64,000 bases of DNA, taken from positions 10,797,722-10,861,721 of the forward strand of contig OZ037766.1 of NCBI GenBank assembly GCA_964035545.1, written 5' to 3'. Positions within the stretch are counted from its first letter, which is position 1, and each line of letters starts with the position of its first letter. The translations under genes were made by a program, and so were the position numbers. The notes under the pieces were generated by a model. The model worked only from the letters and a program-made list of their open reading frames with translations. It searched no databases and was not told the DNA's origin. This document shows, piece after piece, positions 43,101-55,523 of the stretch. This DNA is from Bugula neritina (taxonomy: Eukaryota; Bryozoa; Gymnolaemata; Cheilostomatida; Bugulidae).

Positions 43101-46100
43101 AATCATTAAAGCATCTTCTCTCCACGGTGTCTGTAGGACTTCACCGTAACATTGCAGCTCTGGATAAACTAAAGAAACAAACATCACAGGTAAGGGTGTG
43201 TTATTGCTCAAAGTTTGCAGAAAAAATATTGTTGTTCAATTCAAAACTTTTTGTTACTTCATTTTCATTACTTTCAACAGTAAACAGCTTTTATAAGACT
43301 GCTTTTTGCAAAGGTTTTAGATTTGTCTTCTTTATTATGAAACTTCAAAATTTAGAAGCATGATATATCAATAAATTTAATAATTAAATAAACCATCCAT
43401 ATGCATTAAACTGGTATTCATATTTGATTAAACACTATAACTAACAATCAATTTGAACATCTGGCCGTTATTTAATTTTACTTTGAATGTGTGATGAAAC
43501 TTTAAAGCAAGTCTGTAGTATAGCATCACAATTTTTTTCTCAAAGTGATGATTGTTTTAAGAAGCAAGATTGGCTCTCATTTTGTAGTATATGATGTAAT
43601 TATTTTCTGACTACTTGATTAACTTTAAAACTTTAAGCAGTATGACTTTTGTGTCTCAAGCTGAATGAATTTTGTAGTTTCACATACAGTATAATACTTC
43701 AATTTGAATAGTTGCTACTTTTGAAATGTTTGAACGTAGAAGAGAAATAACTGCACAATATTTTTATAATACAACAAGCCCCGCAATGACTACTTTAAGT
43801 AGATGGGTTTTTCTGTAGGAGTTACATAATGCCGAGATGGCATACAGAACCAAAGAAACGCCACCAGGACTTCAATACGAAAACACTGCTCCTAACCAAT
43901 ACTTTCACGATCTGATGATGTCATTTGACGAGAGAATGGCTTTGTATAGGAAGCTGATAGAAGATACTGAAGGTTATATAGTTGGGGCACAGCAACGGGG
44001 TGCCGTTTCTCCGAAAGGTCTGTTGAATATACTTGACCTTGGGTACTAAAAGGGTTGATCACAGACCTATTATGTTGAAACACTGCTAATTCAGGCAAAA
44101 TATTTTATTACAAGGTATAGGTTTATTTTCTAGATATTAAAACTTGAAACATCTTCTTAGATTTTGACAAAAACGAGTTTAAAATTTGTCAATTAGCCTT
44201 TCTAAAAGTATAAAGAAGCTACTACTGCTACTGCTACTATTACTAATACTGCTACTATTACTAATACTGCAACTACTACTAATACTGCTACTATTACTAC
44301 TATTATGGCTAAAAAATTCAATTTTGCTCCAATAACATTGGTAAAATTTGAAATGTTTTAAATACAATTATTAACAAGCACCAATACCAACCGTACTATA
44401 ACAGTTGTCTAATTATTTTGTTCTATATAATCAACTAGCCAGACACAGTTTATTCTTGTAATTTATTTCCTAAGGTTTATTATATAATACTATAACTGTG
44501 TAGATTGTAGTTAAAGCTGGTGTGTTGACTGTATCTATTTAGGTGACCTTGAGTGCCAGCATTTTAGCTGCATTTATGTCAAGTCTATAGTTTGTTTACA
44601 AATATATAATGTTTAAAATATATTTGTTTACAGTATGTATATTAGCCATATATTACAAAGACATGATGAATTTGCTTTTTTCATTTAGATATTTTCACTT
44701 GCTTGAAGAAATTACACGAAACTTTCATAGCTCTAGCAGCTCAGCTGCATGGCATTCACGAACAGGTGAAGGTAGGAACGTTTGTCAAAATACTTTACTT
44801 TATTCCTTGCTTTTGCTAAAACTTATTAATTGCCTTGGCAATAACAAACATTCACTCGAAATTTTGAGCAGTTACACAATTTTTTTGAAAAAGGGCAGTA
44901 AGCTTTAAGCTGATACAGGTTCCAAAAATTTTTAAAACATTTCATCAGAATGAATGGGAACTAATGGGTCACAATTCATTATGATAATTGACAATGTTTA
45001 TGTTAAGTATGCTTTAAATAACATTGCTCTGATCAATTTAGGAACAAAAAGAGCATTATCTGACATTCCGAAGGGTGTTCCATGGTGAAGAGACTGACAT
45101 ATTTGAAAAGAGGAAAAGAGAAAGCTCCAACAGGTCTAAATTATCTCGCACCTCTCAACCCGGTGGTCCAACTCCTTTCACTGGCCTCTCAAACTTTGCC
45201 GCTATGATGATGAACTCGGCAATGACACGCCAAGTAACTCCGCAACAGCCTGGTAAGGGAACTCTCTTTTAGTTACTTCCCCCACTTTCACTTTGCACTA
45301 CTTATTCAGCATTTATTCACTATGCACTTCACACCTGTCTCTCACTATTCACCTGTCACTATTCACCTGTCACTATTCACCTCTCACTATTCACCTATCT
45401 CTCACTATTCACCTGTCTCTCACTATACACCTGTCTCTCACTATTCACCTGTCTCTCACTATTCACCTGTCTCTCACTATTCACCTGTCTCTCACTATTC
45501 ATCTATCTCTCACTATTCACCTGTCAATATTCACTTATCTTTCATCATCATTCCGACTCTCACTCTTCCCATACTCATCGGTAAGTTAGCTGTAATTCAA
45601 CATCGCTACAAAATCTCACTCATGTAAAATACTCATAATATCATTTATATTTGCATATTATTCGCATCAATTAATTGTCAAACCTTGATATGGTCTAGAA
45701 GTGTTGATTTTAAATCAATAAGCTAGTTATATATGTGTGTATGTGCTTGATAGAATATTTGTTTTAAAATAACTGAGTGGTTAGTTTCTTGTGTAACAGG
45801 ACTGTATGAACCAAATAGGAATTTTTAAACTACTCTCACTGTAGCTCATTGTGTTATACTGATAATGTCTACCTTGATACTAGGTTTGACTACTATGACT
45901 GCAATGCCTGGATTTGGTACAGCCACAACTCAACCTCCTACAACTGGTTTATTTGGAAGTGAGTTATTTTTTATCTAATTTTTGCCATCTTAGAACAATT
46001 ATAAAAACATCATAAATTTAATAGTCATTGAATAATCTTTATATAAAACAAATGACGCGATTTTAAAGATGGGGATTAAGATTCTATTATATAGCCTTTA

Positions 46101-48954
46101 TGAAATAACTTTGTACAAATAGTGCTATCTGTAAAGCTTGGTTTACTAAATGGTGTAGAACTCTGTGACACAGCAAGTGTAGGTTTGTGATTCACAAAAT
46201 GTGACCTGATGATTTATGATGCATGTAGATATTCAACTAGTGTGTAATCACTGAACGGATGTAATAATAATAACATGCTATATTATGATAGTCCAGCATA
46301 ATATACAGGGAGTATTAATCATTGGGGTAAACTTCTGAAGACTGGCTATGTTTTTATTTAATTTTGGAATAATGATGAAACAAGCCATTATGTATCAGCA
46401 ATGATGGTTTATTCCTTATAGATACTAGTAGTTTGCCAACATTCGGAGGATTTGGCACACAGCCAACCACGGGAGGAAGTTTGTTTGGCAACACTGGGAC
46501 AGCCAAGCCAGGTATACGGCAGCCTAACATTGAATTTTTGCTCTCTAATTATAGTACTTACTCCATATCTCACTGAGCTACGGATCCCAAAAACTTAATT
46601 CGTGTCATAGTAGAATACCAGATTTAAATCACGGATCTGTTAAATTTCGCAATTTTGTCCCTATACACGCATAAGCCACAAAATGGGTGGGGAGGTCCAA
46701 GCCCTTCTTATGACCTATGGAAATTCATGAGAAAAAGAGGGAGCACTGTACACGCATTAGTTGGAAAGAGCGGTGTGTGAGTAAATGCATGTATGTAGGT
46801 GTGTTAGTTTTTATTCAATGTTTCATGCATTTGATAGCATTATGCAACTGTTTACGTTATTTATTCCAACTAGCATGTTGCTCCGTAAACTGTGGCAATG
46901 CATTCTACAATATAAGACACAAAATGCCAAAAAAAATATTCATTTAGCAAATGACACTTTTGTCCTTCTTCAACATGTAGTTTATTGCTTTAATGCATGT
47001 ATCTGTATGCTCATTATAAATTATGCTTTTTGATTTCATAATCGATGTTAGGTGGTGGAAGACTTATAAATACACATTGGAAGTAGCGCTTGGTGTTGAA
47101 CCCAAAGCCAACACTTTGTGATCAGATCTCTGTAGAATTTATTCCAAGCAAAATGTTACTTTAGTTTTGAATAGTAATGTTGATGTCAAAAAGTGCTCAT
47201 ATCACGCGAATATATGTGTGTATTTTATAGCATTCAACTTTGGAGCAGCAACAAGCAGCGCTGCCCCAGCCTTTGGTTTCTCAAACTCAGCCGCTGTCAC
47301 CAGCAAACCATTTGGTACACTCTTAGTTCTACGCTATGTCTGTAGTCAGCAAATGTTGTTTATGCTATACTTGTTGGACTAAGGCACAACTATTTTAAAG
47401 TTTAGAACTAGAAGCATTCTGTTGAAAAATCAATGACGATCTTTTACCAAAGTATTTCATCTCTAAATTTTATAGTGAAGTGTACAGTTTATAACCTAAA
47501 TTGTCTATTTTAGGTTTTGGTTTTGGCTCTACTACTACTACTACAAATGCTGGAACATCTGCATTTAATCTTGGCTCTGCCCCAGCCTCTAAACCTACTG
47601 GTAAGGTTGATTGGAGTTCACTTTCTATTAAATGCTTTCTTTCACTGCAGTTGCATAGCATAATATTGTTTGCAGCCTCTACTAGAGAGTGTGTTTTTAT
47701 TGTTTTCAATGCTTATTGCCTTCACTTGCTACTAGTTAGATTCTAACTGTTAGACTACCTCTAACCTAAACCAACTTAGCACAAACTTTGCTGGCATCAA
47801 ATAGGCGGAGTTACGTATCATCTGTTTATAGGTTTTGGGTTTGGTTCAAGTGCATTTGGTAGTGCACCTGCTCAATCTACTACTTCGCTATTTGGCTCAG
47901 CCGTGAAGCCTCTAGGTTAGTTTGGTGTGTGGTACGTACTTTACTTTCACTGTTATTTTCTCAAACAGCACGCTACTCTTAGAATATATCATTTATTTAA
48001 TAGCAACATCTTATTATATGCAAAATAATATTCTATAATAGATTGTAAAACTAACGCATTAACCTTGCACTGTAAGATTCGTCTTACCAATATATTATAT
48101 AATATATTTGTTATCTTATGAACCAATCAATTTTATTAAAGAGTTGCTTATCCTTGATTTGGTGACTCATCATATAGTGAGCTCATTATAGCTAGTTTGT
48201 AAATCTTTGCTTTGGTTTATATAAATTTGATAGAAATAAAAGCATTAATTGTCGTTTCACTGCAATAAATAGAATAGAGCAGTCAGCACCCCATATGATG
48301 CTTGATCTAGTCATCCTGTAATATTATAAACTTGTTGAGAATGATTATAAAGTTCTGAGTATCCAAATGAATCAATTCCTTTAGTTTCTTTTAGTGGATG
48401 TTATATCTTGACTCAAAATTTATACTACAAATAATTAAAATAGTTATTTCCTGTTTCCCGCTATAATTAGCTTCATTTGGTTTTTTCTAGTTATATTTTA
48501 GTCTCACTATGTTGCACACAAATTATATAATTATGTATAATTTGTGTGCAGTTACTGTTTTGGATTTGTTCTCTCATCAATACCAAATATATGTTTCATA
48601 TGTGAATGCTGAGTACACTAGCATTGTACCTACTGTTTTCAATTTTTTTTAATTTAATAAACAAGCAGTTATGTTTGTATTTATATTGAAAGGTCTTGGC
48701 GTCTTTTGTAACCTAAAAGTTAACTTGGACTTTTATTTTTTGAAATATCTGCATTGATTTTGGTTAAAACACTTTTTGTGTTGTTCTAAATGAGTTGGTG
48801 AAGCACTTCCTTAGTATTTCCTATTTTGTTGTGTCACTAGCTCTTGAAGTTTGTCATTTTATACACTTGTTTTTTAGGGAAGGTGACTCCAAGTTTGGTG
48901 TTGAGCACACCTGGCTTTGCTTTAGGCACACCCAGTAAAAGATCGTTTAATTAA
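40126..48954 (+). CDS. NUP58: Nucleoporin p58/p45, 14 exons
   Basis: FG nucleoporin of the central channel, partner of Nup62 and Nup54. Exons: 40126-40177, 41722-41775, 41955-42498, 42835-42900, 43015-43189, 43819-44017, 44689-44765, 45042-45252, 45884-45958, 46422-46511, 47231-47314, 47514-47600, 47832-47915, 48878-48954, all GT-AG; 1875 nt give 624 aa (human p58 599 aa). Residues 1-215 are FG/GLG-rich and Thr/Ser-rich (FNFGTP, FPFGST, LGGLGG). Residues about 220-420 form the conserved helical core: KYVKEQKDIGAKI, LKHLLSTVSVGLHRN, AYRTKETPPGLQYEN, ALAAQLHGIHEQ, FRRVFHGEETDIFEKR. Residues about 450-624 are FG repeats carried by small symmetric exons. The C-terminus is KRSFN. Poly(A) signals AATAAA lie at 49029-49034 and 49037-49042. 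Introns carry a SINE, a minisatellite and a perfect hairpin. Confidence 0.95.
40737..40940 (+). mobile_element. tRNA-derived SINE, copy C (longest)
   Basis: In NUP58 intron 1. The head GGGGCAGCCGTGGTT is followed by a B box CGGTTCGAACCCTGAC, then the shared body (GTGATGTTAGGAAGAGCATC, TTGCTCCTGTGCCCTAT, AGTCCTTAGCCCACTT, TCACAGAGATACTGACTATA). It ends near 40940 without an evident poly(A) or simple tail. It is the plus-strand member of the three-copy family. Confidence 0.82.
45334..45545. repeat. 18-bp minisatellite in NUP58 intron 8
   Basis: About 12 head-to-tail units of CTCTCACTATTCACCTGT with small variants (ATCTATCTCTCACTATTC, CACCTGTCAATATTCA). It starts about 80 bases after the exon 8 donor. 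The unit length is a multiple of three, so all frames remain open and give repetitive pseudo-proteins; it is not coding. Confidence 0.92.
48513..48550. repeat. Perfect 15-bp hairpin in NUP58 intron 13
   Basis: TGCACACAAATTATA (48513-48527) is followed by an 8-base spacer and its exact reverse complement TATAATTTGTGTGCA (48536-48550). It lies in the largest 3' intron of the gene. It may be a small transposon relic or a structural element; no function can be assigned. Confidence 0.75.
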
Positions 48955-50137
48955 ACTTCACAAGTTTACATTGACTATTCTATTTTTATTGTAGAGTTTC
49001 AACTATGCTTGTTAGTAGTACAATATTGAATAAAAAAATAAAGCATTGATAAATATGTTGCAACTCATGATGATGGTGTCATTTTACATTTCTATATTCA
49101 TAAGTTTGGCATTTATTCTAAAATATGTTTTTTAGTATTTCGATTTAATTGGCATGAATATTAGTGATGTTTACTATAAATATGATAGAAATATAATAAA
49201 TATTAGATATTTCCTTTGCCATGAATAACTAATTTCAACAATAGCCATAGAATTTTATTCAATAAAATCTTATTTGCTGTTTGTGATTTCACAGTCTTCA
49301 TCTTTTCTCAGTGAGTCTTTAATTGACTATTGTCTATGCTATAGCTGCTAAAATATGTTCCCACCTCTACTATACATCAGCACCTTCAAAAGAAACTCCC
49401 TTGTTGTTCCATTAACAACAATAAATAAGTTAATAAAGGCCATTAGAACCTCAAATATTTGTTTATATCAAAGGACTTCTTTTAAAGCAGCATTTTCATT
49501 ATGCTTACTGTTAGTGCTTACTTTCAAAACTATTTATATTTAAAAAAAACCTAATAAATCACTCAGTTAAGCTATAATCTGTTAGTCATGCTATCAACAC
49601 ATTTAATGTAAGTCAGCTGCTGGAGAGATAACTGGGGTGTATGAGGTGCAATATTCTCAGGTACACTTGTCTTAAAAGTCAGTTTAGTGTCAATGCACTT
49701 GATAGTGTTGTCATGAAGTGTAAGTTTAGAATTATCAAGTTTGCATAGTATTCCTCTGTATCATTATATATGCTTACAGTATAGTTTATAATTGATAGCT
49801 GATTTTTGGTTATTTGCATCAGATTTGTGAACTAATTATAGAAACTTTTTTGTGAGAATTATAACATATTTCCCTTTCCTATAGGAAACTGCTACTCTGG
49901 TGGCAAAAAGGCCAATTGTTTTGTCAAAAATGGATATGAAAGAATTGAGTCTTTATAAATCAGTGCACTTGGAATACAAGGAGAACATTGTTTGATGAGA
50001 CCTAATATGTTACTGCCACAACTATTACATGTAGTGGGCCAGTGATCACTCAAAAGGGCAGAAGCTTTTAGTAGTAGAATTTCTATTGCAATCGCTTGAA
50101 ATTATTTTTAAGACACGGCTACTTATTACCGTCGGAT
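48955..50137. other. NUP58 3' flank and XKR 5' region
   Basis: The NUP58 3'UTR with poly(A) signals, then AT-rich DNA. A strong acceptor (CCCTTTCCTATAG) ends at 49884, so 49885-50137 is probably the 5'UTR portion of the XKR exon. A donor-like CTCAG|GTACAC at about 49660 could end an upstream leader exon. No other gene was seen. Confidence 0.5.
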
Positions 50138-53100
50138 ATGGGGCGGGTGCTTTTGACACTGCATCTTCTACTATACTTTGCAGAGGTTTCTCTAATAATA
50201 TTTCTGTTGACAATGTTTTTACAAGATAGCTACTGGCGAATCACATTCTGCCTGTTACTTTTCAGCAGTTTCTTGAGCAATATATCATCCTATGCTAGAA
50301 TTGGTCAGACTATGGACTTCTACCACAAACCATGCGGTCTATTTACTTGTGCTCTTCTTCACATCTTACAGCTAGGACTCCTGTGGAGGTATATTAAGAT
50401 GTTAATCATGTATGAGGATGCCGACAGTCGAGATTTCATGTGTATTAGACTTCTTCACACCTGTTCATGTAGCGTACCTGTTTTACTCTGCATCATTTCC
50501 AAATATTTGGATAAAGACGAACAGCCTCTTTACATAGTTTTAGCTGCTGTGTGTTTCATGTCTTCAATTTTAACTTTTGCAACGTTCAGTCAGTTTAACG
50601 AGAACATTCATCATAGTATAAGTGCTGTACTTAGTACACTATTATGGAGGACATTCACATTATTTTCTCGTCTGTCAGCGCTGACTTTGTGTCTAATAAG
50701 CATACATGGCTTGTGGGCCTTGATGGTTCTTGGTGCTCATTTCATTGTCTTGATAATTTGGTATCAACTGCGAGAGCAATCTAAACAGGACAAATGTACC
50801 AAGCTGCGTATGTGGCTGTTGGTTTTAGCCTTCGCCGACACCATAGATTTAACTATTGCAAATTACAAAATTGGTATTGAATGGTTGGTAGGATATTATG
50901 CGACTATATTGTGCGAAAGTACTATAATAGTAATAATTCGGTACGCCTCACTCGAACAGCCTTACAATTCGCAAGACGCTCTATGGCTAGTGACTGTATT
51001 TGCCAGTTTGGCGCTCGGTTTACTACTTTCTCTGATCACTATGGTTCTCTCAGTCAAAGAGCAGAAGAAGACAACTCTGCAAAAAACTCTCAAGTGTTGC
51101 TGTCCTGGCTCACTGAGAGGACATTCAGATAAGTTACCATATGTCTGGGATTCATATGAAACGAAGAGGAAACCAACTTGCTATGCAAACAAAGCCTTTG
51201 AGTTTGAAGAAAGACAGAAACACGTAGATATTATCAACAACCCTCTCGGAGTGAGTGACGTTGTATCACTAAGTGCCAACACTACTCCTGGTGTGAGCAG
51301 CCCACACACCAACAAGAGCCACCTATCCTCACCCTTAGACCCACCAAGATCCTTAGCTCCAGCACTTGCAGACGATGCTGAAACTCAGAGACAGGTGATT
51401 GAATAAACTTTTAGTATGTTTAAAGGCTTCAGTGAGTATCAGAAGCTTGAATTCTTATACAATCCAGGGTTGGGGTAATTGTAATTTGTAATTGTAATTG
51501 GTTGTAATTAATTACATTTTTTCAAGTAATTGAATGTAATTTGTAATTGATGTATGGAAATGTAATTGTAATTGTAATTGTAATTAATTACATGTCTAAT
51601 GTAATTGATTTTTACAATTACTTTATAATTACATGTCAATTACTTCAAGCTTTAAAATCTTAAAAAATTCATATTCTTCCTACCATGCCCACTGTTAAAT
51701 AACAAGTTCAGACTAAGTCAATGTGATTATATAGTATTACTGATGAGAACAAAGGAGATTCACTACTGTCAAAATTGCCCCTGCTAATTGGAACCTAGAA
51801 GTGAAATTGCATAACTTCTATTTACACTGCTGTGAAAAGTTTAAGGACACCTCACTGTTTTTCCCAATAGCTATGTTCCACGCTAATTTTAAGACATAGC
51901 AAAAGCATTCCCATAGACATGGTGCCTATCAAAAAGATCCTTAAGATCTCCTTATTTCATTCATACAAATTATAAGTGTCTCTTTTTACGACCTCCCAAA
52001 ATTTGGGTGAAACAATGAGATACTATCCCTATATGGGAATTATTCGATGCTCTCACAATTTGTGTGTACTGTATGACATCAGAATATTTTACTTAAAATA
52101 TAGAAAAATATTATATGTGATTTGTCATACACCTTATAGCAGCATTGTACCACACAATGCACTCAATTTTAGTATCAATATTTTTTTGGCCAGCCTTTAT
52201 TCTTAATCACAAGTCGGCAGCGACGAGGCATCGACTCGTACAGCTTCTCCAACTTGTTTTGAGACACGACATGATGCCATGCATGAATTACAGACTCTAT
52301 GAGTGTCCCCTTAGTTGTTGGCTTCTTTGAGGAAACTATTTTAGCCATTCTTGACCCATAATTTTTTATAGGGTTCAAGTCAGGGCTTAGTGCCGGCCAG
52401 TTCAGCGTTTAGACCCTCAGCCTTTTCATCCACTCTTTAATAGTCTTCGCCCAATGGCATGGTGCTTTGTCATCTTGAAATAGGTCAATTTCATTTAAAA
52501 AAAGGTTTTTTACAATTGGAAGAAGTTTAGCATTGAGATTATCTATATATTTTTGGGTATTAACATCATTCCAGAGCAAATACTGAGTCGACCTACACCT
52601 TTTTGATGTCAAAAACAACCCCAGAACATAACACTGATTATAGCTTAACTGTTGTAAGTATACATTGGCGGCTATATTTCTCATACTGGTATCTTCTAAC
52701 ACAACAGTTTCCAGCATGAGCGTTCACATTAAATATGGATTCATCTGAAACAATTACTTTTTTTCTAATCATTACTTGTCTAACTACCATGCTCCCTGGC
52801 CCACCGTAAACGGCCTCTTTGCTGCTTCTCGGTTGGTAGAGGCTTCCTCTTGCTTTGCGGCCACGTAAACCATGGCTCAACAATCTTGCCTTATCATGGA
52901 TGTCGAATCTGGTGTTCCTGTTGATTCTGATCATTCCTTGCCAACTCAGGACTTGTTTTATGGCAATCCTTCTTGCTGATCCCAATGAGAACCTTGTCAT
53001 CTCTGGATGTGCTTATTTTTGGTCGTCCACTTCCAGGTCATCTGCTACACTTCCAGTCTCCATAAACTTCTTGATAATTTGATGTATGGTTGTCTTTGTT

Positions 53101-54959
53101 TTGTCAACATTTTCAAATATGTTCCTAATTTAATAACCTTCCTTATGCAAGAAAATTATTACAAATATTGCTTCTGAAGTAAGATTTACAGCTCTCATTT
53201 TGTTTATGCGAAGCACCCAAGTGGACACCATGTAAAAGCTCACAACTAAACGACAGACTTCAAATTGTGGAGGAAAGTCATACTTTATGATAACATGATA
53301 CCATGCACAAAGTCAAATTTCACTATCTAGCCTTCTGTGGTTATAAAAATCGATAAACTCTGGTTACATGATAATACAGGAGTTGCACTTCCGTAGCTGC
53401 TTGTGTAGTTGGCCCGAAAATGGGTGGAAAAAATCACAACAGGAAGAATTCATATATAAGGTGGAAATTGTAGAGCACATTCTGGGTCATTTTGATATAT
53501 AGAACTTGCAAGAAAATAATAAGAACTTACAAGAAATGCCTATTAAGCAAGCTATATAGAAACTTCTGCAAGCGTCCTTAAACTTTTTCACATCACTGTA
53601 TCTCTTGCGAGAACAAAAGTAATTGTAATTGTAATTAATTACATTGCCATGTAATTGTAATTGTAATTAATTACATTACTATTTGACTGTAATTATAATT
53701 GTAATTGTAATTGACAAATTCTCATGTAATTGTAATTGTAATTAATTACATTCACATGAAATTGACCCCAACCCTGATACAATCACTATTGAGTATTGTA
53801 AAAAGTGTTTCGGCATGCTATAGCATATACAATTTTAGTTTGACTATGCAATATTTTCAAAATTATATCCTGTACAATTGATTTTCACATTTAAAACGTT
53901 TATAGTATATAGATGCACATTTAGAAAAATAATTGTCAAATAATGAAAATTATGCAAAACAGTTGTCTTATAAGCCTAGGACCACACTGTGCGTATTTTC
54001 GCATGCGAAAATTTAAACCACGAGTAGCAAAGGTGTCCACTGTATGCGTTGAGAAAACATTCGCACTTGTCGTTCAGCATTCTGAACGCAAGTGCGAATC
54101 GTCTCTGTCGTCGTCACCTAATTGGCTGGTAGTTATTTAGGGAGCCCAATTCTTTTATTTTAGTGCTATATTCCAGTAAATTGTGTTTTATTAAAAGCGA
54201 GTGCGATTTAAAAATAAAAGCTTTATTTACACGCATCACTGACGCTACAGTGGACACCTTTGCTACCTGTGGTTTCAATTTTCGCATGCGAAAATATGCA
54301 CAGTGTGGCCCTAGGCTTATAAGACAACTGTTTTGCATAATTTTCATTATTTGACAATTATTTTTCTAGGAACTATGAATTGTGATGCAATAATTTTATC
54401 ATCCCTTTGTCATCAATACATACAGCTTAGTTACTTTTATTTTCAGATAAAAGTAGAAATTAACAGGCATGGGGTTATATCTAGTTCAGGATCGGATAAC
54501 ATACCACTGGTACAGCATGTAAGTAATTCCAGAACTGATAGAATATACCAAACACCAGAAAGACATCATCAACGAAATACAAAGAGAGAATCACCTTTCA
54601 CTTCAGTAACTCATGCTAGTAAACCACAGGCCCATGCTTCTCCAAGAGACACGCCTCCTCGTAGGTTACTATATCTTACACCAGCTGGGTTGATGAGAGG
54701 TAATGATATATCTGATGATGAAATTCACAAGTTATACTCAAATAATTCTAAGAGTTATAGTCAGCGAGATTTGCGACCCCGTTGGGTGAATTTAAATAGA
54801 ATTTATTACAGCAATTTTTCATCTTCAGAGAATGCGATTGATACAATGTCATGTGACACAGATGACTCATACACATTAGGAAATCATTCAACAGAAAAGA
54901 AAAAAATTCCTAAATCAAGATGGAATGTGATAAGAGGAGAATTTGAAACACCGTTATGA
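50138..54959 (+). CDS. XK-related multi-pass membrane protein, 2 exons
   Basis: A member of the XK/XKR family; vertebrate members include plasma-membrane phospholipid scramblases such as XKR8. Exons: 50138-51394 and 54447-54959, phase 0, GT-AG; 589 aa. The first in-frame ATG gives MGRVLLTLHL. Family landmarks: LLHILQLGLLWRYIKML (about residues 80-95), CIRLLHTCSCSVPVLL, LLWRTFTLFSRLSALTLCL and the later ESTIIVIIRYASL helix. Eight or more hydrophobic segments lie between residues 3 and about 305, followed by a long polar cytoplasmic tail of about 280 residues. Reading through the exon 1 donor adds only VIE and a stop, so intron retention would give a tail-less form. The 3.05-kb intron is filled with nested DNA transposons. 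The family is clear; the exact vertebrate counterpart is not, so no symbol is given. Confidence 0.9.
51825..53598 (-). mobile_element. Tc1/mariner element nested in the hAT element
   Basis: 1774 bp with terminal inverted repeats: left CACTGCTGTGAAAAGTTTAA, and the right end reads in reverse complement CAGTGATGTGAAAAAGTTTA, both continuing AGGAC. It is flanked by TA duplications at 51823-51824 and 53599-53600, as for all Tc1/mariner elements. It carries a broken transposase on the minus strand. Confidence 0.92.
52175..53198 (-). pseudogene. Broken Tc1-type transposase
   Basis: Reading on the minus strand from an ATG at 53198 gives MRAVNLTSEAIF, followed by frame changes and stops. Recognisable pieces in order are the helix-turn-helix region (KTTIHQIIKKFMETGS), VSDESIFNV (first catalytic Asp), QDDKAPCHWAKTIKEWM (second) and ALSPDLNPIKNYGS (third, in the D-34-D region). 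At least one frameshift separates the second and third pieces (near 52400-52410). It is dead as a transposase source, but the ends are still recognisable. Confidence 0.88.
53924..54366. mobile_element. Long palindromic MITE in the XKR intron
   Basis: Arms of about 120 bp are nearly perfect reverse complements: the left arm runs 53924 to about 54045 and the right from about 54245 to 54366. Both contain the same internal palindrome TTTTCGCATGCGAAAA and the block AGCAAAGGTGTCCACTGTA. The flanking TA at both edges suggests a TA target duplication. A roughly 200-bp spacer separates the arms. The same protein-like frame appears on both strands, which is just the palindrome read twice. The element ends 80 bases before XKR exon 2. 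Confidence 0.85.
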
Positions 54960-55523
54960 CCAAAACAGTCAACACATTGATTATCATGTGCTTGTATCTG
55001 CCATTTTTTAGAAAGATAAAGATTTTTCTTCTTTTACAATGCATTACAGACTTTATTGTTTGGCTACTTAGTATAATAGACATTCATATGTGCAAATAAT
55101 TTAACGTAAAGCATTGTAAGTTTGGAGCTACAGTTGTTATAAAATATTATATCACATTTACTTTAACAATACTCATATAAATTTATATTATAATAATATA
55201 AGCATATATATATATATATATATATGTAGTTGACAATAACATCATGGCATGATGATTATGTGGTGTGATTAAATATTGGCGACAATGAAAGACAGGAAAA
55301 TAAATATTTATGCAAATAAAATAAATTGTCTGCTTCTCAGCACCATAAAATATTCATAATACCAGCTGACATACCTTATGAGTTCTGTAATGAGGCAAGT
55401 GCATTATAGAATAACTTAAATAAATAGATAAAATAATAATTTTTAGGGAGAAAAGCACTGATTTACTTGCAGGGCCTTTAGAGTTTACAAAATATAATAC
55501 AAACAGCATTACAGTTTGTTGAG
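54960..55523. other. Shared 3' flank of XKR and KIF17
   Basis: Convergent gene ends. A minus-strand AATAAA (TTTATT at 55052-55057) could serve KIF17, and plus-strand AATAAA-like sites near 55300 could serve XKR. A short (TA)n run lies at about 55205-55225. No gene was seen. Confidence 0.5.

Larger units (their letters stand above)
51465..53776. mobile_element. hAT-type non-autonomous element, split by a Tc1 element
   Basis: Ends are CAGGGTTGGGGT at the left and the reverse complement ACCCCAACCCTG at the right. It is flanked by a perfect 8-bp target duplication ATACAATC (51457-51464 and 53777-53784). The 8-bp duplication and CAGGG ends are typical of hAT. The subterminal parts are arrays of TAATTG/AATTAC units (about 51475-51645 and 53620-53760). 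Without the Tc1 insertion it is about 540 bp. It sits in the XKR intron 70 bases after the donor. Confidence 0.88.

Noticed and set aside
45293-45627. Repetitive His/Ser/Pro or Leu-Ser-Thr frames
   Set aside because: They are readings of the 18-bp minisatellite in an intron; the unit length keeps all frames open.
53943-54354. A similar short protein-like frame on both strands
   Set aside because: It is the palindromic MITE arm read from either side, not a duplicated gene.
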